Origin: Ignavibacteria bacterium
GTDB lineage: Bacteria > Bacteroidota > Ignavibacteria > Kapaibacteriales > Kapaibacteriaceae
Assembly: GCA_016873895.1 (NCBI GenBank)
Contig: VGVV01000003.1
Span: 310,001-374,000 of the forward strand
Reading direction: 5' to 3'
DNA length: 64,000 bases
The notes beneath the pieces are model-generated. The model was given only the letters and a program-made list of their open reading frames with translations, ran no database searches and was not told the origin of the DNA. A program made the translations under genes and the position numbers. This document shows positions 1-9,470 of this stretch, piece by piece; position 1 is the stretch's first letter, and each line of letters starts with the position of its first letter.

Positions 1-419
1 TCGCCTGCGTCAGCAAGATTCAATGCAGAAATATCACCGGCAGCTGTAGGAAACAGATATACAGTAAAAAGATCCTGATCTCTGCTTGAGACCTCAAGAT
101 AGCCGTCGCGAGCATCAACGTCTTTGCTCACACCAGCTGGAATATCTCGATGCCAGACAACAATAATTGTCCCAGCACGCAGATTCCGCCACAGAGGGAT
201 GTCCTTGAACTTCGGACCACCCATCCGTTGAACCTGACCTGTGTTAGCGTCTGTTAGGATATAACCTACAGCGTTAAGGTTATCCTTCACGACCAAAAGC
301 TCGGTCCATTCACCGTTGACGTCTTGAATGTTAAAGTACTCACTTATAACCATGTCTTGTGCAGACAACGTGATCGTAGAGAGCACGAATACTATCACGA
401 CAGCAATTTGTTTGATCAT
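1..419 (-). CDS. Exported protein, lamin-tail-like domain, C-terminus outside window (partial)
   Basis: The start codon (ATG at 419 on the minus strand) and about 139 residues are visible; the rest lies beyond base 1. Residues 1-21 form a clear signal peptide (MIKQIAVV, a hydrophobic core, then SAQ), so the protein is exported. The next stretch, beginning MVISEYFNIQDVNGEWTELLV, resembles the start of lamin-tail domains, which are common at the N-terminus of large surface or secreted proteins in Bacteroidota; that family call is by pattern only. It lies downstream of the Ig-domain gene at 518-4591 and is separated from it by a strong terminator, so it probably has its own promoter in the 98-base gap. 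Function is unknown. Confidence 0.7.
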   Translation of the reverse strand, partial: MIKQIAVVIVFVLSTITLSAQDMVISEYFNIQDVNGEWTELLVVKDNLNAVGYILTDANTGQVQRMGGPKFKDIPLWRNLRAGTIIVVWHRDIPAGVSKDVDARDGYLEVSSRDQDLFTVYLFPTAAGDISALNLADAG

Positions 420-452
420 GTTGGCAACAATGCGGCGATGGGAATTCGGTAG

Positions 453-486
453 AAAAAAAAGGGGCATGCAAAGCACACCCCCTTTT
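453..486 (-). terminator. Rho-independent terminator of the Ig-domain gene
   Basis: Read on the minus strand, AAAAGGGGG-TGTGC-TTT-GCATG-CCCC-TTTT forms a long stem with one bulged G, a three-base loop and wobble pairs, followed by four more T residues. It sits 32 bases past the stop of the gene at 518-4591. The other strand lacks a long T run, so the element is directional. Confidence 0.8.
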
Positions 487-517
487 GAAAAGAGCTTACA
501 TCGTGATACTTGGGGAC

Positions 518-3500
518 TTACTTCACGATGGCCACCGGCTGAACCAGTGTAATCGAACCTACGTGAGCTACAAGGCGGTATACGCCAGTAACATACTGTG
601 ATGCATCAAATCCGAATGCATGCACTCCAGGAGCAAGATTAATCGATGCAATTGTTGCAACTGTTGATCCCGTTGCGTCTACAAGCTGCACGATAACGCG
701 TGAAGGCTGTGCAATCGTGAGATTGAAGTTAGCCGCGCCAAGAGCAGGGTGTGGAGTTATATAGCTGAGAACATTGCCAGCGATTGCTGATTCGTCATCA
801 ACACTAACTACACCCGGACGCGTTGTAACCTTTGTTGTATCTGAGGTGACCTGGCCACATTCAGAACGCACAACGCACCAGTATGAACCTTGATCGCCAG
901 CAGCATAAGCAGCTTTTGTAAATGTCGGTGCAACTTCACCAGCTATCTGAGCGCCATCCTTAACCCACTGATACTGAACCGTACCAGCACCTGTTGCTGT
1001 AAGCGATATCGTGAGTGGTTGTCCAACCTGCACCGCAAGTGTTGCTGGTGGTTGCTGCGTAATCTCTGTTGCTGGACGCACGGTAACGGTAGCTGTTGAG
1101 GAAGTGACTGAGCCACAATCCGTAGAAACTGTTACGCTGTATGCACCGGCCAAAGCAGGGTTAGCGTTGGCAATTGTAAACGTAGAACCACTTGATCCTG
1201 GGATCGGACTTCCATCCTTAGACCATGAGTACCTCAAATTACCTTGACCAGTTGCGGTAACGCTCAGGCTTACCGATGATCCTGCACAAGCATCAACACT
1301 CTGAGGTTGTGCTGTGATTGTTGGCGCTGAAGCGATAACAAGCTGCACATTTTCTTGATCACTGAGAGACCCAACAGTTGCGCGTAGTGTGTATGAGCCA
1401 ATATCCTCTGGAGTCACAGGATCGATCGTTAGTGTTTCAGTTGAAGCACCACTGAAGCGTCCACCGTCTGACAGGGGAGAGCCCTTATACCACCAACGCA
1501 CGTCGATGTTGCTAGCTGGAGGATTGGAATATGCTCTACCAGCAAGAGTTGCCTTGGAACCATTACATGTAGCAACTGTATTTGACGCAAACTCGACATA
1601 GACACCAGTTGTGAATACGCGTGCAGGCTTCGTCGTGGCAGAACCGCAAACACCTACAACCAAACATGTGTACTCGTTGCTTACATCAGATGCCTGAACG
1701 TTCGCAATTGTCAGACGGCTCGAGTTCGAACCTTGAATACGACCATTGTCTACAACGGCGTCCTGCCCCTTGTACCATTGATACGAAAGAACTTCATCTG
1801 GGAATTCAGCTTCAACATTGAGGTGAACTGTTCCACCGATTGAGCCTGGAGCGTTGCGTGTTTGGTTAACGATTTGTGTAGGACGCGCAACGCGAATGTG
1901 AGCATACTTTGTGCTCGTGTTACCACATGAACCAAAGCCCCAGATGTTACAATTGTAGACACCAGAGGTATTATACTGAGCATTGTTAATGCGGAACATT
2001 GGACCGTTAGCACCTGGAATGGCAATGCCGTCCTTGTACCATTGATAGGCACGAACGGCACCAGATGTGAGTGCGATGAGATCGTAGTTATCGCCAACAC
2101 AGAGATTCTTTGAAACGGGCTCAGTTGCCATGATAACCTGTGATGCGACAGCGAATGCCTGCGTTGTTGCACTAATATCTGTACGTTCAACGCCGACAAT
2201 GCGAATGCGACATGCACCAGCGAATTCAATTGCAGGAACTGTCCACTTTGCAGATGTAGCAGTTGCCGGGGCCGTAGCTACAACTTCCCATGACGCACCA
2301 TTGTTCGAAGAAAACTCAACAGTTACGTTATTAACACCACGAGCAACGAAACTTGTCGATGCTGGCAGACCTGCGCAAAGCGTGTCGCCCGTGAGCGGCG
2401 TAGTTACGGTAATGCGTGGAGTCTGAAGAATGATTGGGGATGCGAAACCACCAGGACCACGCGGGTAGGCAACTACATCACTTGGATTGGTTTGAACTCC
2501 ATTCCAAATACCATCGTTCGATGTGGTAGCGTAAACGATAGCATTCGTACGGGCATCACGTTCCTCAATGCGACGTACGCCGGTTAGAAGTGAATTCGGA
2601 ATCAATGTAGCCCATGATCCTGCTACGTTTTGACGTGAACCGTACCAAGACTCCGTCTGCGTCGTGATCGTTGTACCTTGAGCCTGAACGAGAGCAACAG
2701 ATATCGGACGCCCAGCACCCGATGTATTGTCATACAGAAGAACGTAGTTCTTTGCAGTTAGTTGTGATGCATTGTCGACAATACCAGTTGCTTGGTTTGC
2801 AGCCGTGCCAGTGCGGATAACTGTTGATGTGTTAGCAAGCTGATAACGGCTGATGAGGTTCCCGTTATTGTCGCCCAGTGCTACACGCCAGAAGATCGTA
2901 TTACCTTCACGGAAGGCCACGTTTGTTGAAGTTACCAGGTTAACCCAAATCGACTTCGACGTTTCGCCCGGTAGGGTAGAGAACTGCGAATACTCACCAG
3001 CTGTTGTTAATGACTTACCTGCAGCATAGAAGTAGGTGTTGTCATTCGCATTATAGTGGATGTTGAATCCACCACCAGTAGATGTGAGAACCTGGTCTGT
3101 AGCAAGACCAGTGTTAACACGATACGTAGTGTTTGGTGTAAGATTGGTAAAGGTAACACGTGCAAATGCAGGAAGCGCAAATGCACCAGTAACTGTGTTA
3201 CATGTTCCACCTGACAGTGCAGATACAATGTACTGTGGAACAACGTCGGTATTCATCGTCGGTGTTGCATTCGCCGTTGTAAACGGCAGCAGCTGGCTGC
3301 CTAAACCTGGAATATTGACCTGAAGTTGATAGGTACCAGGTGCGCTAACGCTAACATTATCGAACGCAGCAATACCATTTATTGCTGTGATAGATGATGT
3401 TCCAGAAACAACACCGGGGCCGCTGAGAAGCGTTACCGAAACAACCGAAGCATAATTGGCATCAATTGTGTTATCTGCCCTGTAGACAGTAACGGTGAAG

Positions 3501-4591
3501 GTATTCAGAGGGACACCCGCATATCCGAACTGGGTGGCACCAGTGATCGTAGCGTATGCGGCAGGTGCTTGAAACGTTAGTGGAGCGCTAAGACCTTGTG
3601 TAAGAACTTGTCCACCAATCGAGACTGCACGAAGAACTACGCCTGTTTCTGCCGCGCTATAGACAACGCCTGTTAGATCAACGAAGTTGCTACCAGCAGG
3701 GATTGTACCCGTTAGCGTGCCGGAAACAAAGCCAACTCCAGCGTTCACCTGAATTTGAACAGTTGTAGCTGATGTTACATTCTTAGCAGCACCGAGAGCA
3801 TCAACGGATCGAACACGCAAAGAAAACGCAGTATTCTGCGATGGGGTTGCTGGCGTAATGTTCTCAATCGCAAGTTTTGTTGCTGTACCAACCTGCAGGC
3901 TTGAGCTCAAGGTGATGTCGTCTACCTGAATCTGTGGGCGTGAACCGCTAGCAAAAACCGGACGCTGGTAGTATACCCAACGAACCTGAACGAGTGGCTT
4001 GTTCTCACACTCTGTTGGCAATAGCGTTGAAATGGTCTGGGCTGTAGCAGCGCCGCTCGTACCCAATGGGGCCATATATTCTACAATGTTACCTGCACGG
4101 ATAACATTCAACCAAGCACCGGTCTGGCCGATACGATATTGTAGTCGAACACCATACGGGCGCGTGCCCGAAAAAATCACCTGATTAATCCACGACACAT
4201 TGATTTGTGCTCGGTTCGTGGTGTTCAATGCAAGCACGGCGCTACCTGTGTACGCGCAGTTACACACCAATGTACCGGTGTTTATAAACGAGAATCCACT
4301 CGTACCCTGGCCAGTTATACGGGCACCACTAGTAAGGTTGTACGCGCAGTTGTAGTCTGCTATCGCAACCTGTTCAGCACGATCATCAATGTTCGCAGTC
4401 ATGTGAAAAACCATATTCGCCGGATATGTTCCAGCAAGACTGGTATTCGGCCACTGCGTCATCGTATACGTCCCAAGATTGAGATCGTACGGTGTAGGAT
4501 TGGTTTGTGCGGCTAGCTGTGTACATGTTGCTGTTAGGCAAGCAAGTGCTGCTACCGACCAAATGGTAAACTTTTTCATGGACGTTGCCAT
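518..4591 (-). CDS. Giant exported Ig-like repeat protein with type IX-like C-terminal sorting domain
   Basis: The 1357-residue product has an N-terminal signal peptide (about residues 1-29, ending LAAQ; a second ATG at residue 5, MKKFTIW, is an equally good start). Residues 30-800 are a low-complexity, Thr/Ser/Asn/Ala-rich beta-type region. About residues 825-1262 hold five Ig-like domains in tandem, each with the pattern Q-P, a Cys near V-CAG or V-CNG in several copies, then YQWYKDG or YSWSKDG, then a GxYxCxV-type strand. The last 85 or so residues (LSYITPHPA to PVAIVK) match the layout of type IX secretion C-terminal domains: a strand, VxLxDxxG, a GVHAF turn and a final GVYRLV strand. It is probably a cell-surface adhesin or matrix protein; the ligand cannot be read from sequence. 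It stands alone, with a terminator behind it. Confidence 0.85.
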   Translation of the reverse strand: MATSMKKFTIWSVAALACLTATCTQLAAQTNPTPYDLNLGTYTMTQWPNTSLAGTYPANMVFHMTANIDDRAEQVAIADYNCAYNLTSGARITGQGTSGFSFINTGTLVCNCAYTGSAVLALNTTNRAQINVSWINQVIFSGTRPYGVRLQYRIGQTGAWLNVIRAGNIVEYMAPLGTSGAATAQTISTLLPTECENKPLVQVRWVYYQRPVFASGSRPQIQVDDITLSSSLQVGTATKLAIENITPATPSQNTAFSLRVRSVDALGAAKNVTSATTVQIQVNAGVGFVSGTLTGTIPAGSNFVDLTGVVYSAAETGVVLRAVSIGGQVLTQGLSAPLTFQAPAAYATITGATQFGYAGVPLNTFTVTVYRADNTIDANYASVVSVTLLSGPGVVSGTSSITAINGIAAFDNVSVSAPGTYQLQVNIPGLGSQLLPFTTANATPTMNTDVVPQYIVSALSGGTCNTVTGAFALPAFARVTFTNLTPNTTYRVNTGLATDQVLTSTGGGFNIHYNANDNTYFYAAGKSLTTAGEYSQFSTLPGETSKSIWVNLVTSTNVAFREGNTIFWRVALGDNNGNLISRYQLANTSTVIRTGTAANQATGIVDNASQLTAKNYVLLYDNTSGAGRPISVALVQAQGTTITTQTESWYGSRQNVAGSWATLIPNSLLTGVRRIEERDARTNAIVYATTSNDGIWNGVQTNPSDVVAYPRGPGGFASPIILQTPRITVTTPLTGDTLCAGLPASTSFVARGVNNVTVEFSSNNGASWEVVATAPATATSAKWTVPAIEFAGACRIRIVGVERTDISATTQAFAVASQVIMATEPVSKNLCVGDNYDLIALTSGAVRAYQWYKDGIAIPGANGPMFRINNAQYNTSGVYNCNIWGFGSCGNTSTKYAHIRVARPTQIVNQTRNAPGSIGGTVHLNVEAEFPDEVLSYQWYKGQDAVVDNGRIQGSNSSRLTIANVQASDVSNEYTCLVVGVCGSATTKPARVFTTGVYVEFASNTVATCNGSKATLAGRAYSNPPASNIDVRWWYKGSPLSDGGRFSGASTETLTIDPVTPEDIGSYTLRATVGSLSDQENVQLVIASAPTITAQPQSVDACAGSSVSLSVTATGQGNLRYSWSKDGSPIPGSSGSTFTIANANPALAGAYSVTVSTDCGSVTSSTATVTVRPATEITQQPPATLAVQVGQPLTISLTATGAGTVQYQWVKDGAQIAGEVAPTFTKAAYAAGDQGSYWCVVRSECGQVTSDTTKVTTRPGVVSVDDESAIAGNVLSYITPHPALGAANFNLTIAQPSRVIVQLVDATGSTVATIASINLAPGVHAFGFDASQYVTGVYRLVAHVGSITLVQPVAIVK

Positions 4592-4725
4592 TGAAATTGA
4601 TACAGAATGTGGTTAACGAATTTACCGCGCAAATTACACAAAAACGAACCTGTTTACAGTCAATTTTTGCTAATACACATTCTTACGTAACTCATTGACA
4701 ACCAGAGGCAACGTCAACAACACAA

Positions 4726-6432
4726 TTATGACAGGCGATCCGGATAACGCGTTTTGAGGCATTCATAGGAATAATCAACAATATCCTTGAGGCAACCGGC
4801 CGAAAATGGGGATGTTAGCTTTCCATGCTCCACGATCCCCAGAAATGGCTTAGAGCCACCAATACCACAGATCGACAGGTACGAAGCAAATGCCTCCTGC
4901 GGGTCGAGTTCTGACCACTTCCAGTACTGCAGCGCACACGTTTGTGCAAGTGCATAGTCGATGTAATAGAATGGAGACTCATAAATGTGGCGCTGGAATT
5001 GCCATTGACGCCCTTCGTCGTAGGCTGCAATATCGGCTGTGGTTCTCCACGGCATGTACATGCGCTCCATGTCCTTCCAAGCAGCAAGGCGTTGTGAAGG
5101 CGTTGCCTCCGGATTTGCGTAGATCCAATGCTGAAAGTGGTCAACAGCACATCCGTATGGCAAAAAGAGGATAGCCCCCTGCAAGTGATAGAACTTGAAT
5201 TTCTCCGTCTGATCTCCAAAAAAGAGGTCCATCCATGGCCATGTTAAAAACTCCATACCCATCGAATGTATCTCGCATGCCTCGGCAGTTGGCCAGAAAT
5301 ACTCAGGTACAATTTGATTGCGGCTTTGATAAGCTTGAAATGCATGACCAGCCTCGTGTGTAAGAACTTCAATATCATGCGTGGTTTTATTGAAGTTCGC
5401 AAAGATGAATGGAAGGCCATATTGTGGGAAGCTGGTGCAGTACCCACCAGTTGCTTTGTTATCACGGCTCTTGAGGTCCATGAGTTGTGAATCAAGCATG
5501 AGAGAGAAGAACTGGTGCGTTTCTGGACTAAGCTCTTCGTACATTTTGGCTGCTCGTTCAACAATCCAATCGTGGTCTCCAGAGGCAACTGGGTTGCCGT
5601 CGAGGAATTGCAGCTTTTCATCGGCAACTGTAAGCTTGTCTAGTCCGAGACGACGCTGCTGGGCATTCCGGAGCTCTTGGGCAAGGGGCACAACGTATTG
5701 GCGGACCTGTGCACGGAAATTCTCTACATCGGCGGCATTGTAATCAACGCGACCAAACTCGACGTAACGAAACTCTGTATACGATGGGTATCCGAGTGTA
5801 TGAGCCTTCGTTGTTCTCAGCTTTACAAGCTTATCATAAATGCCATCGAGTTCCTCGGCGTTATCTGAGAGAAACTGATACATGGCAGCGGTTGCACTTC
5901 TTCGTACTTCTCGATCCGGATCGATGAGGAGTTTACCAATTGTACTCAGGTTATACGTATTACCACCGACTTCAATCTTAGCAGAGGCCGTGAGTTCATT
6001 GTAGCGTGTGTTGAGCTCCGACTCCTGAATCAGCAGTTCTTTAATGGACGGCTCGAATGTGAGCGTCGAGTTCTTCAACCTGAGCAGGAACAAATCGCCA
6101 AAGGCACCAGCAATCGCATCAGCATATGGCGATGCAAGAATGCATTTGGCCATGTCTGTATCGAGCTCAGCTATCGACGGCCAATTCTCGTCGAAGAATA
6201 GTTTCTCACCTTTCGCCTCGTCCGATGCTACATTTTGAGTGAACTTAACTTCCGCCAAAGAGGCCATTGTACTGGTAGCGATACGTGACGTGTTCCATTC
6301 ACGGATTGCAGCGATGGCATCGTGGGCTTGAGATGCAGTTGTGAGCTTGGTCGTAATGTCCGAATAGGCAGACCGTAAATCATCAATGCTTGGGCGTGTA
6401 TAGGGAAGTTGGGCAAAGGTCATTGTAGACAT
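4726..6432 (-). CDS. M3-family oligoendopeptidase (PepF-like zinc metallopeptidase)
   Basis: This 568-residue protein has no signal peptide and is expected in the cytoplasm, cleaving short peptides. The zinc site HEAGH is at residues 359-363 and is followed about 25 residues later by TAEACEIHSM, which supplies the third (Glu) ligand in family M3. Length and the region around EYFWPT match the M3 oligoendopeptidase group (COG1164). Two starts are possible, ATG 6432 and ATG 6423; an AGGA lies about 10 bases before the first. It is the last gene of the minus-strand string that begins near 15.8 kb, 51 bases behind the TPR gene. It could supply amino acids from imported or misfolded peptides. The substrate is unknown. 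Confidence 0.9.
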   Translation of the reverse strand: MSTMTFAQLPYTRPSIDDLRSAYSDITTKLTTASQAHDAIAAIREWNTSRIATSTMASLAEVKFTQNVASDEAKGEKLFFDENWPSIAELDTDMAKCILASPYADAIAGAFGDLFLLRLKNSTLTFEPSIKELLIQESELNTRYNELTASAKIEVGGNTYNLSTIGKLLIDPDREVRRSATAAMYQFLSDNAEELDGIYDKLVKLRTTKAHTLGYPSYTEFRYVEFGRVDYNAADVENFRAQVRQYVVPLAQELRNAQQRRLGLDKLTVADEKLQFLDGNPVASGDHDWIVERAAKMYEELSPETHQFFSLMLDSQLMDLKSRDNKATGGYCTSFPQYGLPFIFANFNKTTHDIEVLTHEAGHAFQAYQSRNQIVPEYFWPTAEACEIHSMGMEFLTWPWMDLFFGDQTEKFKFYHLQGAILFLPYGCAVDHFQHWIYANPEATPSQRLAAWKDMERMYMPWRTTADIAAYDEGRQWQFQRHIYESPFYYIDYALAQTCALQYWKWSELDPQEAFASYLSICGIGGSKPFLGIVEHGKLTSPFSAGCLKDIVDYSYECLKTRYPDRLS

Positions 6433-6483
6433 GCTTTCATTCCTGAGAGATGGATTTCATAAAATCGATGCAAGCTAAGCGCA

Positions 6484-8268
6484 CTATGCGTCTCCACGCA
6501 GTTTGCGAATTCTTTCACGTGCATCAGGCGCGAGTATCGAACGGGGGTAATATACGAGCAGCGACTCAAGGTACTGCATAGCTGCTTTGGGATCGTTTTT
6601 GTACTCACTCACTTGCGCCAGCATCCAAAGAGCCTGGTCACCATAGATAGACTCTGGCATGCGATGAAGAATCGCCAAGAGAAATGGTTCAGCCTTGAGC
6701 GTATCATTCATGGCAACGCACGCCTTGGCAGCAAGAAATGATCCACGGTCCTTGAGATCCTGATCGCGCAGAACGCTTTCGTTGGAACCTATTTCAGCAG
6801 CTGCTGCCTTGTAGCTTCTGCGAGCAAACAGCTCCTCTGCTCTTATGATCACGGCAACACCGGCAGAGTCATCTTCTCGAAGTTGCAGCAGCAGCATCCG
6901 ATCCAATGCATCATTGGCGGCAATAGATCCGGGATTACTCGTGATATCAGAGTACATAGTCGCGGCAACATCGATATCGCCAGACCAAAGGGCTAAGTCT
7001 GCAAGACGCAACTGCGCTACATCTGCCTTTTCATTGACGCCGCTACGCAAGTCTCGTACCAATTGAAGTTGCGTCTTTGCAGCCGAATCCAAACGTTGGG
7101 ACAGGTAAATATCTGCAAGTCGCATCGCTGCGTCAGGGGTTACAGAAGCCCCCTTCCAGAAACTCGTCAAACGAAGCAGCCTGCGCTGCGATTCATCTAT
7201 GTCGTGCAACACATCGTCGAGTATCAATGCAGAATGATATAGTGCATCTGCAGCCAATGGATGTTGTCCAAACCGCTGAATGACGTCGTCGTATGATGCA
7301 ACCACAGAGCGTGCATCATCTACGCTCATGGCGGACGATGCTCGAAGCTTTTGTTCCAGAGCACGCACTGCTCCGTAGGCAGCGGACGTTTGCAAACGCT
7401 GATCCTTCGTCCGTAGCATAACCTTTCTGTATGCCTCAATCGCAATATCGTACTGATCATCTGTACGAGCACCATCAGCATAAGCGAGTATCTCCGAGCC
7501 TGGTTGCTTTGAATTGTTATCCAGTTTGATTGCGATGGCAAGTGCCTTATCCCATGATTTTGTTAGTCTGTAGAACCACAGAGAAAGTCGAAGAATTGCG
7601 GGATGTTGCTCAAGACCCACAAGGTGCGCCTCCAGCAGAGGCGCCGTTCCTTCATTGGCTAGGACAACGCTTAGCTTTCGCACGATAAGAGGCAAGTCAA
7701 GCTCGTCTTCATAGTCGCTGAGTATCTCCTGTATTGCCATGTCTTGCTTGCCCGTAGCAACAAGACAGGTAACTACCTCATCGCTATAGGCAGTGGGGGA
7801 TCCATTCTGCGCTCTTGCATCCATGTAGGTTTGCAACGCTTCCGTAAAGAGGAATACCTGCGTCTGCGCTCTACCAAGCGCAACAAGCGTAGATTCTTCA
7901 TTACCACTGATTTCACGTACCTTTTTCCAGTGACTATCTCTCTCATCCGACTTTCCAAGCTTGGCAGCTAAGGTGCCGGCTAGCATATATACCGACACTA
8001 CGTTCGTGCGCTGGGCATGGCTAACAACGATGGGATAGAGACTTGGTACTTGGTCAAGCGCTTGTAATGTTCTGACAACGCCATCGAAGTATGCTTCAGT
8101 TTGAGGCGAGCCGGCATAGAGCTCTTGATACAGTCTTGCAGCATTGCGTGTATCACCTGAGCGCTCATACGCCTGAGCCATCCTCAATTGTTCTCGGTCT
8201 GCTTGCTGTGCTGTAGCATGCAGAACTGAAACCACAGCAGCGAGACAGACAAATACACGTCTTATCAT
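6484..8268 (-). CDS. Exported tetratricopeptide-repeat protein
   Basis: The 594-residue product begins with a signal peptide (MIRRVFVCLAAVVSVLHATAQ, about 21 residues) and is otherwise made of helical TPR-like repeats, for example MAQAYERSGDTRNAARLYQE near residue 31 and, at the C-terminus, MQYLESLLVYYPRS. The last third resembles the TPR blocks of outer-membrane assembly scaffolds such as BamD/YbgF-like proteins, but no lipobox is present, so a soluble periplasmic scaffold is more likely. Its ATG overlaps the stop of the M24 peptidase gene by four bases (8265-8268), which points to coupled translation. Partners are not known; the upstream genes lptD and the DUF4292-like gene suggest an envelope context. 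Confidence 0.8.
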   Translation of the reverse strand: MIRRVFVCLAAVVSVLHATAQQADREQLRMAQAYERSGDTRNAARLYQELYAGSPQTEAYFDGVVRTLQALDQVPSLYPIVVSHAQRTNVVSVYMLAGTLAAKLGKSDERDSHWKKVREISGNEESTLVALGRAQTQVFLFTEALQTYMDARAQNGSPTAYSDEVVTCLVATGKQDMAIQEILSDYEDELDLPLIVRKLSVVLANEGTAPLLEAHLVGLEQHPAILRLSLWFYRLTKSWDKALAIAIKLDNNSKQPGSEILAYADGARTDDQYDIAIEAYRKVMLRTKDQRLQTSAAYGAVRALEQKLRASSAMSVDDARSVVASYDDVIQRFGQHPLAADALYHSALILDDVLHDIDESQRRLLRLTSFWKGASVTPDAAMRLADIYLSQRLDSAAKTQLQLVRDLRSGVNEKADVAQLRLADLALWSGDIDVAATMYSDITSNPGSIAANDALDRMLLLQLREDDSAGVAVIIRAEELFARRSYKAAAAEIGSNESVLRDQDLKDRGSFLAAKACVAMNDTLKAEPFLLAILHRMPESIYGDQALWMLAQVSEYKNDPKAAMQYLESLLVYYPRSILAPDARERIRKLRGDA

Positions 8269-9470
8269 ACCCGCCAGCCGTCTGAAAGCAGTGGCAGAAC
8301 ATGCTGCTGAATTGGCTCAGTAGGTATCAATGGCTTCCCATCATGATCAATAATTATGTCAATCTCTGTCCGTAGCCCAAGCACATCTGGAATGTACACT
8401 CCGGGCTCAATGGAAAATGAGGTGCCAGATAGAATCCTGCGAGTATCATGTGTTTCAAAATCATCCATGTTCGCTCCTGGGCCATGAACCTCGGTGGTAA
8501 TGTTATGTCCTGTGCGATGAATAAACGCATCACCCATTCCAGAAGATTCGATAACGTCCCTGCAGACCCTGTCTACTTCCCAACCAAAAACCGGCTTGGC
8601 GTGTGCACATCGATCACGAATGAGTTCAACCGCAGCGTCGCGTCCTCTACAAATGATTCCGAAACTCGATTCTACATCATGTGGCACTGTCTGACCAGTA
8701 TATCCAACCCATGTAATATCTGCGAACACAGCTCCTGGCGAGTTATGCTTGCACCATGCATCTATGAGGACCACACAATCATTTGTTATCACATCGGTAG
8801 TAAGAAGAGAAGGGGCATAGTGTGGCGATGCAGCATTCGGTCCAATGGCAACAATCGGAGCAGAGTTGGTAACAAGATGCTTCCTCGCAAACTCATGAAG
8901 AATAAACTGTTGCACCGCGAACTCTGTAACACTGCCTTGATCCTGAATGCACTCGGCAATAAATGCGAATGCATCCATAACCGTCTCACGAAGATGACCT
9001 GCTGTGAGAATCGCGCCAGCTATCTGTTCCTGTGAGAGCACTGATGTGAACGACTGAAGCATATCGGCCGACGAGACGACAGACTTGCCCATCGACTGCA
9101 TTAACTCAACAATCCCTGCATCCACTTTGCTTACAACAGGAATAGCTCCCATGGGTGAATACTCCATGGCAATCGTTGAGTAGCCCTTCGTAGCATGTTC
9201 TAATGCCTCTATCCAAGATTGCCGAGTATGATAAAGAACAGAATCAATTTCGATGTGACGCAGAGGATCTTGCTCCATTCGATGAACGACTTTCACCGGA
9301 CGCCCCTGTGCTGGGACAATCACAGCCCAACGCCGAGTGCAGTGCGCATCTGGTGGCACATCAAGCATGTGCCAAGCTAGATCGTTGCTACCACGCATGT
9401 CATATATCATCCAAGCATCAATGCCTTGTTGGACAAGCTGCTCCTGAAAGGCGACCGTTGGGAATCTCAT
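8265..9470 (-). CDS. M24-family metallopeptidase (Xaa-Pro aminopeptidase-like)
   Basis: This 401-residue cytoplasmic protein has the creatinase-like N-terminal domain (residues 1-155) followed by the pita-bread catalytic domain. All five metal ligands of the family are visible: Asp237 (LIDAW), Asp251 (ADITW), His322 (HRTGHN), Glu355 (FSIEPGVY) and Glu369 (RTEIDI). It is therefore likely an active dinuclear metallopeptidase that removes residues next to proline, as in Xaa-Pro aminopeptidase or dipeptidase; the exact specificity cannot be told. The gene overlaps meaB upstream (9467-9470) and the TPR gene downstream (8265-8268), each by four bases, so the three are translated together. With the M3 peptidase at 4726-6432 it makes this string rich in peptide-degrading enzymes. 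Confidence 0.9.
   Translation of the reverse strand: MRFPTVAFQEQLVQQGIDAWMIYDMRGSNDLAWHMLDVPPDAHCTRRWAVIVPAQGRPVKVVHRMEQDPLRHIEIDSVLYHTRQSWIEALEHATKGYSTIAMEYSPMGAIPVVSKVDAGIVELMQSMGKSVVSSADMLQSFTSVLSQEQIAGAILTAGHLRETVMDAFAFIAECIQDQGSVTEFAVQQFILHEFARKHLVTNSAPIVAIGPNAASPHYAPSLLTTDVITNDCVVLIDAWCKHNSPGAVFADITWVGYTGQTVPHDVESSFGIICRGRDAAVELIRDRCAHAKPVFGWEVDRVCRDVIESSGMGDAFIHRTGHNITTEVHGPGANMDDFETHDTRRILSGTSFSIEPGVYIPDVLGLRTEIDIIIDHDGKPLIPTEPIQQHVLPLLSDGWRV

Noticed and set aside
8448..9035. A 195-codon open frame on the plus strand
   Set aside because: It lies wholly antisense to the M24 peptidase gene, whose five metal ligands are intact, and its composition (many Cys, His, Ser and Arg) is that of a shadow frame.
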